A stretch of 64,000 nt of DNA from an uncultured Flavobacteriales bacterium (GCA_937901255.1 CALCHN010000043.1:124001-188000); one strand, 5' to 3'; shown: positions 41,890 to 51,957, counted from the stretch's first letter. The notes: generated from the letters alone by a model not told the origin. Program-made: numbers and translations.

Positions 41890-43548
41890 ATGCTGCAATC
41901 GCTTATCATTAAGAATTACGCTATTATTGAGCAACTTCAGCTTAATTTTAACAATGATTTTACTGTGATAACGGGAGAAACCGGAGCAGGAAAATCCATA
42001 CTTTTAGGAGCTTTATCGCTTATTCTTGGTCAGCGAGCAGACACTTCCGTTCTCAACGATAAAGAAAAAAAATGTGTGGTAGAAGGTACCTTTAATGTTT
42101 CCGAAAAATTGGTTGCTCCATTTTTTAAAAGCAATGATTTAGACTTAGATTTTCCCATTATTGTAAGAAGAGAAATTAGTGCCAATGGTAAATCCAGAGC
42201 TTTTATAAACGATACTCCTGTAAACCTCAACACCATTAAAGAACTATCGTTAACCTTAATAGACATTCATTCTCAACACGAAACCTTAGAGCTTAATTCA
42301 TCTGATTTTCAGATTGAAGTGATAGATGCTTTTGCCAATACCGATGGACTTTTAAAAGAATATAAACAGTATTTTTCCGAATATCAAAAATTACAACAAA
42401 GCTATCAGCAATTGCTACGAACTGAAAATGAGGCAAAGTCTGATATAGATTACCTTTCTTTTCAGTTGGAAGAATTAAAGGCTTTAAAACTTCAATCGGG
42501 AGAACAAGCCGATATTGAAAGTCAGTTAGACATTATTAATAATGCTGAGCAAATTCATACTACTTTACAACTTTCGGCAAATTTGCTTTTAAATAATGAT
42601 GACAGTATCATTTCCAGAATGAATACTATTACGCAAGGCTTCTCAAAAATTAGTCATTGCTCAGAGAATTACCAGCAACTTTTAGAACGAATAAACACTG
42701 TTTTAATCGAGTTAAAAGACCTTGCTAGAGAAGTTGATGCAGAAAACGATAACATAGATGTAGATGCTTCTAAATTAGATTTCCTTACCAATAGGTTGAA
42801 TAGTATTTATGCTCTAACTCAAAAACATAGAGTTGCAGATGCTGATGAGCTAATAACTTTGGAAAACAAACTTGAAAATCAGTTAAACGATATTAATTCT
42901 GCTGAAGAAAAATTAGAACGACTAAAACAAGCCATAGAAAATAGCAAAAAAACATTATTGAATGTTGCTGAAAAATTATCTGCAAAAAGAAAAAGTAGTT
43001 TTAACGCATTAGAAAAAAACATAATTGACAACCTGAAAGAATTAGGAATGGGCGATGCTTCTTTTAAAATTGAGCATCATATTAACAACGATTTTGCTAG
43101 TACTGGTATAGATCTAATAGAATTTATGTTTTCTGCCAACAAAGGCATGGCGTTAAAACCTTTACACAAAACTGCTTCGGGGGGAGAATTATCTAGATTA
43201 ATGCTTACTATAAAAGCTATTTTAGCAGAGAATTCTTCTATTCAAACCATTGTATTTGATGAAATAGATACTGGAGTTTCGGGCGATATTGCTTATAAAA
43301 TGGCTGCCATTATGGAACTGATGAGTAAAAACATTCAGATTATTGCCATCACCCATTTGCCACAAGTTGCTGCAAAAGGGGATACTCATTTTAAAATTTA
43401 CAAAGAAAATTCTCAAGATAAAACACTAACACACATGAAAACACTTACTGGCGATAACAGGATTGATGAAATTGCCAAAATGCTTAGTGGAAAGGAATTA
43501 ACTAGTGCTGCAAAAGAAAATGCACGCCATTTATTAGCAGTAAAATAA
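41890..43548 (+). CDS. recN: DNA repair protein RecN
   Basis: 552 residues, SMC-like. N-terminal LQSLIIKNYAIIEQLQLNF with Walker A ITGETGAGKSILLGALSLIL and HSQHETLEL; a long coiled-coil middle (about 150-360); and a C-terminal ATPase half with ASGGELSRLMLTIKAIL (signature) and TIVFDEIDTGVSGDIAYKMA (Walker B). It acts in double-strand break repair. Length and motif order are normal for the family. Confidence 0.96.
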   Translation: MLQSLIIKNYAIIEQLQLNFNNDFTVITGETGAGKSILLGALSLILGQRADTSVLNDKEKKCVVEGTFNVSEKLVAPFFKSNDLDLDFPIIVRREISANGKSRAFINDTPVNLNTIKELSLTLIDIHSQHETLELNSSDFQIEVIDAFANTDGLLKEYKQYFSEYQKLQQSYQQLLRTENEAKSDIDYLSFQLEELKALKLQSGEQADIESQLDIINNAEQIHTTLQLSANLLLNNDDSIISRMNTITQGFSKISHCSENYQQLLERINTVLIELKDLAREVDAENDNIDVDASKLDFLTNRLNSIYALTQKHRVADADELITLENKLENQLNDINSAEEKLERLKQAIENSKKTLLNVAEKLSAKRKSSFNALEKNIIDNLKELGMGDASFKIEHHINNDFASTGIDLIEFMFSANKGMALKPLHKTASGGELSRLMLTIKAILAENSSIQTIVFDEIDTGVSGDIAYKMAAIMELMSKNIQIIAITHLPQVAAKGDTHFKIYKENSQDKTLTHMKTLTGDNRIDEIAKMLSGKELTSAAKENARHLLAVK

Positions 43549-43584
43549 GCTAAAAAACAATAAGGGTGTAATTAAGTACTAATC

Positions 43585-43618
43585 TTTGGCTTTTATTTTA
43601 TTAATCTCACTATATTTG
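43585..43618 (+). promoter_or_regulatory. Promoter of fabI (TTTG ... TATATTTG)
   Basis: TTTG at 43585-43588 and TATATTTG at 43611-43618 are 22 nt apart, within the range for the Bacteroidota primary sigma factor. The fabI ATG is 33 nt beyond, preceded by an AGGA Shine-Dalgarno-like site. Confidence 0.7.
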
Positions 43619-43651
43619 TAGCATTAAAAAGTTTTTATAAAAGGAAGAAAA

Positions 43652-44458
43652 ATGTCTAATAATTTATTAAAAGGAAAAAAAGGAATCATTTTCGGAGCTT
43701 TGAACGAACATTCTATAGCTTGGAAAGTTGCCGAAAGAGCCCATGAAGAAGGTGCTGAATTTATTTTAACCAACGCACCTGTTGCAATTAGAATGGGAGA
43801 ATTGGATGAGTTAGCAAAAAAGACCAATGCTGATGTTATTCCTGCAGATGCAACATCAATGGAAGATTTAGAAAAGTTGTTTGATGCTGCAACCAAAAAA
43901 TTCGGTAAAATAGACTTTATTCTTCACTCCATAGGAATGTCGTTAAATGTAAGAAAAGGTATTCCCTATACAGAAAACAACTACGAGTTTTATATGAAAG
44001 GAATGGATATTTCAGCTATTTCTTTTCATAAAGTAATGAAAGTTGCTATGCAAAAAGATGTTATGAATGAGTGGGGTTCTATTTTAGCACTATCATACAT
44101 TGCTGCACAAAGAGTTTTTCCAAATTATAATGATATGTCTAATGCCAAAGCATTATTAGAATCTATTGCTAGAAATTTCGGCTACCATTATGGAATAGAT
44201 AAAAAAGTAAGAGTAAACACTATTTCTCAATCGCCAACAGCAACAACCGCTGGAAGTGGAGTAAAAGGATTTGATGCATTTATTAATTACGCAGAAGATA
44301 TGTCGCCACTTGGTAATGCAAGTGCATTGGCTTGTGCAGATTATTGCATTTCTCTTTTCTCTGATTTAACTAAATATGTAACCATGCAAAACCTATTTCA
44401 CGATGGAGGTTTCTCTAACGTTGGGGTAAGTCAAAAAGTAATGGATAAGTTTATGTAA
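43652..44458 (+). CDS. fabI: Enoyl-[acyl-carrier-protein] reductase (NADH) FabI
   Basis: 268 residues. This SDR enzyme reduces trans-2-enoyl-ACP in the last step of each fatty-acid elongation cycle. Motifs are the nucleotide-binding GKKGIIFGALNEHSIAWK, ILHSIGMS, the catalytic Tyr-x6-Lys (YNDMSNAK), VRVNTISQSPT and LFHDGGFSNVGVS. It has its own promoter and a strong terminator, so it is monocistronic. fabD is elsewhere in this window (61492-62367). Confidence 0.95.
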   Translation: MSNNLLKGKKGIIFGALNEHSIAWKVAERAHEEGAEFILTNAPVAIRMGELDELAKKTNADVIPADATSMEDLEKLFDAATKKFGKIDFILHSIGMSLNVRKGIPYTENNYEFYMKGMDISAISFHKVMKVAMQKDVMNEWGSILALSYIAAQRVFPNYNDMSNAKALLESIARNFGYHYGIDKKVRVNTISQSPTATTAGSGVKGFDAFINYAEDMSPLGNASALACADYCISLFSDLTKYVTMQNLFHDGGFSNVGVSQKVMDKFM

Positions 44459-44487
44459 TTAAGCTATAAAAGCTATTCTCATAACAA

Positions 44488-44521
44488 AAAGCAACCTAAG
44501 GATTTAGGTTGCTTTTTTTTG
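44488..44521 (+). terminator. Rho-independent terminator of fabI
   Basis: AAGCAACCTAA, GGAT and TTAGGTTGCTT form a perfect hairpin followed by eight or more T residues. Confidence 0.9.
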
Positions 44522-44546
44522 TTCTTATCAACTTGCAAATTTTCTA

Positions 44547-44831
44547 TTATTTTACCAAAGTGCTTAATTCTGAAAAGCCTTGTTTAAAAGAGTTAGAGGC
44601 GTTATCAAAAGTATCTTTTACTTCTTCCCACTTCTCTTCCGAAGAAGTTAGCAAATCTTCGTATTTGGTTTGCATCTCGTCTCTTTTAGCTTTTAGTTCA
44701 GCTAATTTTTCGTCATAACTTGCTTTAACTTCTGCTTCAGCATTTTCTTTTTTAGCTTCAAGCTCATTTATTTTATCAAAAACTTCGTCAATTGTTGATT
44801 TTGCTTCTTTTTTATATTCTTCTCTGTTCAT
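44547..44831 (-). CDS. Small acidic coiled-coil protein
   Basis: 94 residues, almost entirely heptad-patterned charged helix (KEAKSTIDEVFDKINELEAK, EAEVKASYDEKLAELKAKRDE, TSSEEKWEEVKDTF). No signal peptide and no known catalytic motif. It resembles small stress-associated coiled-coil proteins of Bacteroidota, but no function can be assigned. A TACTTTCG motif lies 57 bp upstream. It is convergent with fabI, whose terminator lies between. Confidence 0.7.
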   Translation of the reverse strand: MNREEYKKEAKSTIDEVFDKINELEAKKENAEAEVKASYDEKLAELKAKRDEMQTKYEDLLTSSEEKWEEVKDTFDNASNSFKQGFSELSTLVK

Positions 44832-44887
44832 AGTATTTTTAGGTTTAAAGTGTAATGCCTACTCTTTTCTGGATTTTCGGCTTACTC

Positions 44888-44895
44888 CGAAAGTA
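44888..44895 (-). promoter_or_regulatory. -7 box TACTTTCG of the coiled-coil gene
   Basis: Minus-strand octamer identical to those before guaB and the MFS permease gene, 57 bp from the start codon. Confidence 0.5.
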
Positions 44896-45065
44896 AATAA
44901 AGATTGTACAATCTCACAAAGTAAATTTGTGCATCAACTCGGTATGAGTTGTAATAATACCTTAAAGAAGTGTATGCATCTAAATTAGCCATAATGCATG
45001 GCAATTTAAAACATGTCGTCTTAAAAGATGTTAAATGAAATTTGTAAAAACAGCCAAAAAAGCTT

Positions 45066-46037
45066 TTATAACAAGGCTTCTATAATTTTTTCTATAGAAT
45101 AGCCATCAGCTTCTGCTTTGTAATTTCTTACAATTCTGTGTCTTAAAATTGGTGTTGCCACAGCTTTTACATCATCAATATCTGGAGAATATTTTCCGTT
45201 TAATGCGGCATGACATTTTGCTCCCACAATTAAATATTGCGAAGCTCTTGGTCCTGCTCCCCAACTTAAATAATTGTTTACTATTTCTGGAGAGAACTCA
45301 TTACCCGGTCTGGTGCTTGATGCTAATTTTACTGCATATTCCAATACATTTTCTGCAACAGGTAGTTTTCTTATTAAATTCTGAAAGAAAATAATTTCTT
45401 CAGCATTCATTACTTTGTTTAATTGAATATTACTGTCTGTTGTAGTAGCTTTTACAATGGCTAACTCTTCTGCATATTTAGGATAATCTACCCAAATGTT
45501 AAACATAAATCTATCTAACTGTGCTTCGGGCAAAGGATAAGTTCCTTCTTGTTCAATAGGGTTTTGAGTTGCCAACACAAAGAAAGGATTATCTAATTTA
45601 TAGTGAGTTCCCGCAGCTGTTACCGTTTTTTCTTGCATGGCTTCCAATAATGCCGATTGTGTTTTTGGAGGCGTTCTATTAATCTCATCCGCTAAAATAA
45701 TGTTAGCAAATAAGGGTCCTTTAATAAATTTAAAGTTCTTTGTTTCATCTAAAATTTCAGAACCTATAATGTCTGATGGCATTAAATCGGGAGTAAATTG
45801 TATTCTGTTAAAGCTCAAACCTAATGCATCTGCCAATGTATTAATAAGTAAAGTTTTTGCCAACCCAGGAACACCAACTAATAAACAATGCCCTCTACTA
45901 AAAATAGAAATAAGCACACTTTTTATCACCTCGTCTTGTCCAACAATTACTTTTCCAATTTCTTGCTTTAAAATATCGTATCTTTTAACAAAGTCGTCTA
46001 TTGCTTCTACTTCCGATTTATATTTATTTTCTGACAT
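45066..46037 (-). CDS. MoxR-family AAA ATPase
   Basis: 323 residues from the ATG at 46037 (MSENKYKSEVEAIDDF); a Met 13 codons upstream is less likely because the family begins here. Walker A LVGVPGLAKTLLINTLA, GSEILDETKNFKF, Walker B NIILADEINRTPPKTQSALLEAMQEK, sensor VLATQNPIEQEGTYPLPEAQLDRF, and the C-terminal lid with GPRASQYLIVGAK. MoxR ATPases remodel or chaperone partner proteins, often with DUF58/VWA proteins; these partners are not adjacent here. It is the last gene of the PPIase cluster, 26 bp after the SurA-like gene. Confidence 0.93.
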   Translation of the reverse strand: MSENKYKSEVEAIDDFVKRYDILKQEIGKVIVGQDEVIKSVLISIFSRGHCLLVGVPGLAKTLLINTLADALGLSFNRIQFTPDLMPSDIIGSEILDETKNFKFIKGPLFANIILADEINRTPPKTQSALLEAMQEKTVTAAGTHYKLDNPFFVLATQNPIEQEGTYPLPEAQLDRFMFNIWVDYPKYAEELAIVKATTTDSNIQLNKVMNAEEIIFFQNLIRKLPVAENVLEYAVKLASSTRPGNEFSPEIVNNYLSWGAGPRASQYLIVGAKCHAALNGKYSPDIDDVKAVATPILRHRIVRNYKAEADGYSIEKIIEALL

Positions 46038-46063
46038 AGTATAGTTTTTAGTTAGTGGTAAAA

Positions 46064-47413
46064 TTATTTTACCCAAGGATTTTCAAATGAGCAATGTTTA
46101 TATTCATCACTAATATTAACGTGTGTATCTGCTAACTTTTCTTTAATCCATTTTAACGTATGTTCTCCTTCTTTAGCTGCTAGTGCTGCTTGTTGTATTT
46201 TAGAATAATCTGTTTCCAACGAAGCTTTGTGTGGCTCTGTTTTGCTAATTAGTTGAACTATTCTGTATCCTTTTTTACCATCTGGAGATTGAGCAGGAAC
46301 AGGTTTTGAAATTTCTCCTGCTTTAAGTTTTTCTAGGGTATAATAAACTTGTGGTTCTACTTCATCTAAACTAAAAAATGCAGTACCTGTTTGAGGATTA
46401 GCCACTACTCCATCACTTTTAGCAGAAGCTTCATCTTTAGAATATTTTAACGCATAATCGCCAAAAGTTAGTGTATCTGTTGGAAGTGCGTTGTAAATGC
46501 TATCTGCCAAATTTTTAGCATTTTGCACTTCTTTTTCGCTTACTTTAATTTTGATAAGAATATGTCTGGTATTAACTTTTTGACCTCTTCTTTCTATTAA
46601 TTGAATGATGTGGAAACCAAACTTGGTTTTTACAATTTCGGAAACTGCTGTATTTTTCAATTTAAAAGCAGTAGCTGAATATTCAGGAACCAATTCTGCT
46701 CTTCCTAAAAAACCTATTTCTCCACCATTTTTAGCTGAACCTTCATCTTCTGAATAAAGTATAGCTAAAGTGGCAAAATCTTCTCCTTTAATAATTCTGT
46801 CTCTAATGGCTTGTATTCGCTCTTTAGCCGCATTAATTTCTTCTTCGCTTTCTTTAGCATAAATTAATATTTGAGCATATTTAACTTCCGACTCTATCAT
46901 TGGTATAGAATCTTCAGGAATTTTTTTGTAGAAATCTCTCACTTCTTTTGGAGTAATGGTTAATCCAGAAGTAATTTTTCCTTGCATACGTTGGCTTATC
47001 ATTTGGTCTTTAACCGTACTTCTAAATTCTTCTTTAATTTCTTTAATGGTTTTTTTATAGTATTGCTCCAACTTTCGTTCAGAACCAATTTGTGCAATAA
47101 AATAATTTAACCTTCTGTCAATTTCCATCTCCACCTCTTCATCGCTAACAACTAAACTATCTTGTTTTGCTTGGTGAATTAATAGTTTCTGAAATAATAA
47201 TTCTTCCATTATTTCACATTTATTATTATCATCTACAATTACTCCTTGAGATTTTAAAGAAACAATTTGAGTTTCTAATGCAGAAAACAATAACATTTCT
47301 CCTCCAATAGTAGCGATGGTTTTATCTAATACTTTACCATCTGTTTGACTTTTTAAAGTACTCCCAATTAAAATTAACGTAAGGAAAAATATGTTTTTTA
47401 AATTTATGTTCAT
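46064..47413 (-). CDS. SurA-like periplasmic peptidyl-prolyl isomerase (two parvulin domains)
   Basis: 449 residues from the ATG at 47413, which begins a signal peptide (NIFFLTLILIGSTLKSQ); an in-frame Met 12 codons earlier lacks one. A SurA N-terminal chaperone domain (about 25-170) is followed by two PpiC-type domains: EVKYAQILIYA ... EDEGSAKNGGEIGFLGRAEL ... TKFGFHIIQLIERRG, and VNTRHILIKI ... KDEASAKSDG ... KGYRIVQL. It probably escorts outer-membrane proteins to BAM. It is the third of three related genes in one operon. Confidence 0.9.
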   Translation of the reverse strand: MNINLKNIFFLTLILIGSTLKSQTDGKVLDKTIATIGGEMLLFSALETQIVSLKSQGVIVDDNNKCEIMEELLFQKLLIHQAKQDSLVVSDEEVEMEIDRRLNYFIAQIGSERKLEQYYKKTIKEIKEEFRSTVKDQMISQRMQGKITSGLTITPKEVRDFYKKIPEDSIPMIESEVKYAQILIYAKESEEEINAAKERIQAIRDRIIKGEDFATLAILYSEDEGSAKNGGEIGFLGRAELVPEYSATAFKLKNTAVSEIVKTKFGFHIIQLIERRGQKVNTRHILIKIKVSEKEVQNAKNLADSIYNALPTDTLTFGDYALKYSKDEASAKSDGVVANPQTGTAFFSLDEVEPQVYYTLEKLKAGEISKPVPAQSPDGKKGYRIVQLISKTEPHKASLETDYSKIQQAALAAKEGEHTLKWIKEKLADTHVNISDEYKHCSFENPWVK

Positions 47414-47476
47414 TTGTTTCTTTTTATATTGCGAGGAGCTTTCACTCAACGCTTTTAAATTACGCTCAGTTGGAGC

Positions 47477-48352
47477 TTAATTTTGTTGTTGTTCTTCTTT
47501 ATTATAAAACTTAACTTTATTAGAGCTAATTGCCTGTTGGTATAAGTCGTGTTTCAATTTTTTCAGAAGATTCAATTTTCTTTTATTAATAATGATGTTT
47601 TTAATGTTGTTAGTTTCAAATGCTAATGGAGCAACATCTCCACTTTTTATGTGGTTGTTTATTTTTAAAAAGTAATAGGCTAACGAATCTTCTAGCACCA
47701 TATTGTTGTTTGCCGCAATTTGATAATCAACTGATAAAGGTAATTCTTTTTTTAAATCATTTACTTCTATCCATTCTTCTTCGTTAAAATAAAACTTTTC
47801 GGCATATTGATGTGCGTATTCTTTTACTTCTTGTTGGTCTTTTTCTTCTTCTGATGCAAAAATCTTTTTTACTTTTTTTATTTTAGGTGCTTTAATGGGC
47901 ACTTTCATAAATTTTACTTTAACAATATCGTTTATCAGTTTAAAATTCTCAGGATTTTTATCGTAATAAGCTTTAATTTCTTCTTCGGCTACAGAAGTAT
48001 CTAATTTTTGTTTTATCAGCTCTTTTTCATAAGTATAAATTAGAAGTGTTGTTCTGTAATCTTCTAATTGTTTTTTAAAATCTTGCTGATTTTGATCTAG
48101 ATTAAGCTCTGCTTTTTGCAGTACTAATTTTTCTTTAATCCAATTTTCAATAAAATTATTTACAATGGATAAACTGTCTTCTTTAGAAATACCTGTTAAC
48201 GTTAGATTTTCAATTTCTTTCAATTTTAATTGGTATTCTCCCAGCTCCACAACAACACCTTGTTTGTCGTCTTCTTCTTGTTTTGCAAAAAAATCAATAT
48301 CACAAGAAACAAATGATAGTGTAATTATAATAACTGCTAAAAGTTGTTTCAT
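47477..48352 (-). CDS. SurA-N-like lipoprotein without a recognisable PPIase domain
   Basis: 291 residues with a lipoprotein signal (LLAVIIITLSFVSC). The mature part is helical and charged, with the SurA/PpiD N-domain feel (FIENWIKEKLVLQKAELNL, EEEIKAYYDKNPENFKLIND), but no parvulin motif. It lies between two genes encoding parvulin proteins on the same strand, so a shared chaperone role is inferred from context. Exact function unknown. Confidence 0.75.
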   Translation of the reverse strand: MKQLLAVIIITLSFVSCDIDFFAKQEEDDKQGVVVELGEYQLKLKEIENLTLTGISKEDSLSIVNNFIENWIKEKLVLQKAELNLDQNQQDFKKQLEDYRTTLLIYTYEKELIKQKLDTSVAEEEIKAYYDKNPENFKLINDIVKVKFMKVPIKAPKIKKVKKIFASEEEKDQQEVKEYAHQYAEKFYFNEEEWIEVNDLKKELPLSVDYQIAANNNMVLEDSLAYYFLKINNHIKSGDVAPLAFETNNIKNIIINKRKLNLLKKLKHDLYQQAISSNKVKFYNKEEQQQN

Positions 48353-48369
48353 CGCTAATGGTTAATGAT

Positions 48370-48400
48370 TAATTTCCAATCTCTAATCAGTAATTTCTAA
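48370..48400. repeat. Heptamer-type repeat (AATTTCT/AATCTCT variants)
   Basis: Three to four degenerate period-7 units in the 48-bp spacer between the PPIase gene and the lipoprotein gene. Confidence 0.6.
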
Positions 48401-50380
48401 TTATTGTAATTTAGACAGTACTTCTTTATGAATTTTTACTGGGTATTTTTTTCTTAATGTTTCTACCCACTCTTTTTCTAATTTGTTTTGATAATCTGAA
48501 GTAACCAATCCTCTAATCTCATCTAACAATTTAGGCTGAGGAGCTAACACTTCTTTCACTTCTATCAATACCACTTCATTTTCGTTGTTAAGCTTGGTTA
48601 CTGCTTTGTTTTCCCATTTAGCTTTAGCAACTAATTCGCTTTGTTCTTTAGTAAATTTACCTTCTTCAATGGTTAAATTAAGCTGACTGTCTTTATTGAT
48701 TTGTTTAAGAATATCCTCATTGCTATATCCTTTTTTAGCTTTCGCTTTAATTAATTTCTCTACTTTTTTAGCAATTTTATCATTATTACATTTGTAGATA
48801 ACTGCATCTGCACGTTCTCCCCACATGTAGTTTTGTTTGTTTGCTTCGTAAAAAGCTTCTAAACCAGTAGTATCTTTAACTGCTTTGCTCCATACTTTTT
48901 CATCAGTAATGTTAAACAACAAAATGCCTTCTCTGTATTCTTGCAACAACATTCTAAACTCTTTGTTTACAACAGGAAGTCTTCTATTTTTAAACCTCAT
49001 GGTCATTTCTTCAACCACTGTATTGTATAATTTGTTGATGTAAGATTTTATGTCCACATTGGTAGGCTCATTTCTGCTCATGTGGTTTTCTAATCTTTTA
49101 GCAAATTGTGTTTGTCTGTATTCAAATTTTTCACCATCTGTTGGATAAAAACCAAACATAACTTTATCCAATTTAGCAACCTCTTCAGCTTTCCATTCTC
49201 CTTTGTTAAACTTTTTTTGATCTACAGCTGTATAAAAATCGTTTCTCCTTTTAAGCTCCTCTTTAAAATTGTTCTCTTTCTTAATATTTTCAATTACAAT
49301 TTCTTTACTCTTGTTAGCTCTAGAATCTCTTGCTACTTTAGCTTTTAATGTTGGGTACAATTCTTCATAAGCTTCTAAGTTTTTCAACTCTAAACGTTTA
49401 ATAATGTGCCAACCGTAATCTGTAAGAATAGGTGCTGAAATATCTCCATCATTTTGTAAATCAAAAGCAGCTGTTTCAAACTCTTCTACCATTTTTCCGG
49501 CACCAAAAGCAGGAAGTTCACCACCTCTTTTTGCAGATTCTTTATCTTCAGAATACTGTCTTGCTAAAGCTGAAAAATCAGCATCTTCAGCAGTTACTTT
49601 TGTATAAATTTCATCTATTTTTTCCTTTTTTTGGTTGATTTCTGCTTCACCTAATTTTTTATCTGCTCTCACCATTATATGAGCTACTTTCATAATTCCT
49701 CTGGCTTTTCTTTTATCTAAAGTTTTAACCAAGTGGTAACCAAAACTTGTTCTTACAGGCATAGAAATTTTTCCTATTTCAGTATTATAAGCAGCCGACT
49801 CAAAAGGATAAACCATTTGGAATGCTGAAAAATAACCTAAATTACCTTTATTGTTTTTTGCTGATGGATCTTCAGAAACTTCTGCAGCTACTTTTTCAAA
49901 ATCTTCTCCGCCAACAATTCTTTTTCTAATTTTCATTATTTTATTGTAAGCTGTCAAAGTATCTTTTGGATCTGCTTCTAAAGAAACTTTTACTAAAATA
50001 TGAGCAGCCTTAACGTCTGTTTTCATTCTTTCGTAAGCCTCTTCAATTAGCTTTTCAGTAACTTCTCTATCGCTTAAATAAGGTTGTGCTAATTGTTTTC
50101 TGTAGCCTTCTAACTCTTGTGTGAAAGCGGGTAAAGTATCCATTCCTAAATCTTCAGCTTCAACTACTTTTAATTTAAATTTAATGTATAAATCTAAATA
50201 GTCTTCTACTTCTTCTTTCGTATTTTTCTTATTGTCTGAGTTTTTATTGTAAATGGCTTCAAACTCTTCTAAAGTAATTTTTTTATCTCCAATTTCCATT
50301 AATATCGGGCTATCGTTTTTTTGAGCAAAAACTGCCAATGTTCCCAATATAAAACTGATACAAACAATTATTTTTTTCAT
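48401..50380 (-). CDS. PpiD/SurA-like peptidyl-prolyl isomerase with two parvulin domains
   Basis: 659 residues. Signal peptide (IIVCISFILGTLAVFAQ), an N-terminal chaperone region (about 25-120), then two PpiC domains: VKAAHILVKV ... EDPSAKNNKGNLGYFSAFQ ... TSFGYHLVKTLDKR, and MKVAHIMVRA ... EDKESAKRGGELPAFGAG ... YGWHIIKRL. A long helical C-terminal region of about 300 residues has no parvulin motif. No transmembrane anchor is present, so it is a soluble periplasmic foldase. It is first in the foldase cluster and 82 bp downstream of guaB. Confidence 0.9.
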   Translation of the reverse strand: MKKIIVCISFILGTLAVFAQKNDSPILMEIGDKKITLEEFEAIYNKNSDNKKNTKEEVEDYLDLYIKFKLKVVEAEDLGMDTLPAFTQELEGYRKQLAQPYLSDREVTEKLIEEAYERMKTDVKAAHILVKVSLEADPKDTLTAYNKIMKIRKRIVGGEDFEKVAAEVSEDPSAKNNKGNLGYFSAFQMVYPFESAAYNTEIGKISMPVRTSFGYHLVKTLDKRKARGIMKVAHIMVRADKKLGEAEINQKKEKIDEIYTKVTAEDADFSALARQYSEDKESAKRGGELPAFGAGKMVEEFETAAFDLQNDGDISAPILTDYGWHIIKRLELKNLEAYEELYPTLKAKVARDSRANKSKEIVIENIKKENNFKEELKRRNDFYTAVDQKKFNKGEWKAEEVAKLDKVMFGFYPTDGEKFEYRQTQFAKRLENHMSRNEPTNVDIKSYINKLYNTVVEEMTMRFKNRRLPVVNKEFRMLLQEYREGILLFNITDEKVWSKAVKDTTGLEAFYEANKQNYMWGERADAVIYKCNNDKIAKKVEKLIKAKAKKGYSNEDILKQINKDSQLNLTIEEGKFTKEQSELVAKAKWENKAVTKLNNENEVVLIEVKEVLAPQPKLLDEIRGLVTSDYQNKLEKEWVETLRKKYPVKIHKEVLSKLQ

Positions 50381-50424
50381 TTTATTATAATTTAATTTTT
50401 AATAAATCGCCACGAATGCACGAA

Positions 50425-50462
50425 TTTCTAATTTCTAATTTCTAATCTCTAATTTCCAATTT
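50425..50462. repeat. Heptamer tandem repeat (ATTTCTA/ATCTCTA/ATTTCCA)
   Basis: About five period-7 units directly abutting the 3' end of guaB, the last unit meeting its stop codon region. Confidence 0.8.
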
Positions 50463-51935
50463 CTATCTTCTAGAATAATTAGGAGCTTCTCTGGTAATGG
50501 TAATGTTATGCGGATGACTTTCATTCATTCCTGAAGCTGTTATTCTTATAAATTTAGCTTTTTTCAATTCTTCAATATTTCGTGCTCCACAATAACCCAT
50601 TCCTGCTTTTAATCCGCCAATCATTTGATAAATTACCTCACTCAAAAACCCTTTGTAAGGTACTCTTCCCGAAATTCCTTCTGGAACTAATTTAGCAATA
50701 TCATCTTCAGCATCCTGAAAATACCTGTCTTTAGAACCTTTTTGCATAGCCTCTATTGAACCCATTCCTCTATAGGCTTTAAATTTTCTGCCTTCATAAA
50801 TGATGGTTTCTCCCGGTGATTCATCAACACCCGCAAACAATGAACCCGCCATAATTGAATCTGCTCCTGCCGATAAAGCTTTAACAATATCTCCAGTAAA
50901 CCTAATTCCACCATCAGCAATTAATGGCACTCCTGTTCCTTTTAATCCTTCAGCAACCATCATTACTGCCGAAAGTTGAGGAACCCCAACACCAGCAATA
51001 ATTCTTGTAGTACAAATAGAACCAGGTCCAATTCCTACTTTCACTGCATCTGCACCAGCTTCCACCAATGCTAAAGCTGCTTCTTTAGTAGCAATATTTC
51101 CTACTACTACTTGTAAGTTTGGAAAAGTGGATTTAACAGTTTTTAATGTTTCTATAACTCCTCTTGAATGTCCGTGAGCAGTATCAATAATTACCGCATC
51201 GACTCCTGCTTTTTCTAAAGCCCCTACTCTCTCTAACACATCTGCAGTTACTCCAACTGCTGCTGCTACTCTTAATCTTCCGTACTCATCTTTACAAGCA
51301 TTTGGTTTAAGAATAACTTTCTTAATATCTTTATAAGTGATTAAACCAATTAGCTCATTATTTTCATTTACAACAGGCAATTTTTCAATTTTATATTCTT
51401 GAAGAATCTCTCTAGCTTTTTCTAAATTAGTTCCTTGTTTAGCTGTAATAATATTTTCAGCAGTCATTACCTGAGCAATAGGTGTTTCCATATTTTTCTG
51501 AAAACGTAAATCTCTATTGGTAACAATTCCAACCAACTTCTTTTGTTCGTTTACCACAGGAATTCCGCCTATTTTATGTTTAGACATTAATGCCAATGCA
51601 TCTCCAACATTAGCTCCATTTAATATGGTAACAGGGTCTTGAATCATACCGCTTTCAGAACGCTTAACAATTCTCACTTTTTCTGCTTGTTGCTCAATAG
51701 TCATGTTTTTATGCAACACCCCTATTCCTCCTTCTTGAGCTATAGCAATAGCCAATTTAGATTCTGTTACTGTATCCATAGCAGCAGAAACTATTGGTGT
51801 TTTAAGCTCAATTTTTTTAGTGAATTTTGTTGTGATTGAAACTTCTCTAGGAAGTACTTCTGAATAGGCAGGCACCATTAACACATCATCGTAGGTTAAC
51901 CCCTCTCCTATTATTTTATCTGATAAATCGCTCAT
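50463..51935 (-). CDS. guaB: Inosine-5'-monophosphate dehydrogenase GuaB
   Basis: 490 residues. It oxidises IMP to XMP with NAD+, the committed step to GMP. N-terminal GLTYDDVLMVPAYSEVLPRE; two CBS domains (about 95-215: MIQDPVTILNGA, GIPVVNEQKKLVGIVTNRDL, KLPVVNENNELIGLITYKDI); the catalytic-Cys loop GPGSICTTRIIAGVGVPQ; GGIRFTGDIVKALSAGAD; the flap region YRGMGSIEAM; and C-terminal GMGYCGARNIEEL. A -7 motif (TACTTTCG) lies upstream at 51958-51965. Confidence 0.97.
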   Translation of the reverse strand: MSDLSDKIIGEGLTYDDVLMVPAYSEVLPREVSITTKFTKKIELKTPIVSAAMDTVTESKLAIAIAQEGGIGVLHKNMTIEQQAEKVRIVKRSESGMIQDPVTILNGANVGDALALMSKHKIGGIPVVNEQKKLVGIVTNRDLRFQKNMETPIAQVMTAENIITAKQGTNLEKAREILQEYKIEKLPVVNENNELIGLITYKDIKKVILKPNACKDEYGRLRVAAAVGVTADVLERVGALEKAGVDAVIIDTAHGHSRGVIETLKTVKSTFPNLQVVVGNIATKEAALALVEAGADAVKVGIGPGSICTTRIIAGVGVPQLSAVMMVAEGLKGTGVPLIADGGIRFTGDIVKALSAGADSIMAGSLFAGVDESPGETIIYEGRKFKAYRGMGSIEAMQKGSKDRYFQDAEDDIAKLVPEGISGRVPYKGFLSEVIYQMIGGLKAGMGYCGARNIEELKKAKFIRITASGMNESHPHNITITREAPNYSRR

Positions 51936-51957
51936 AAATTTTTGAAAATAATTGTTG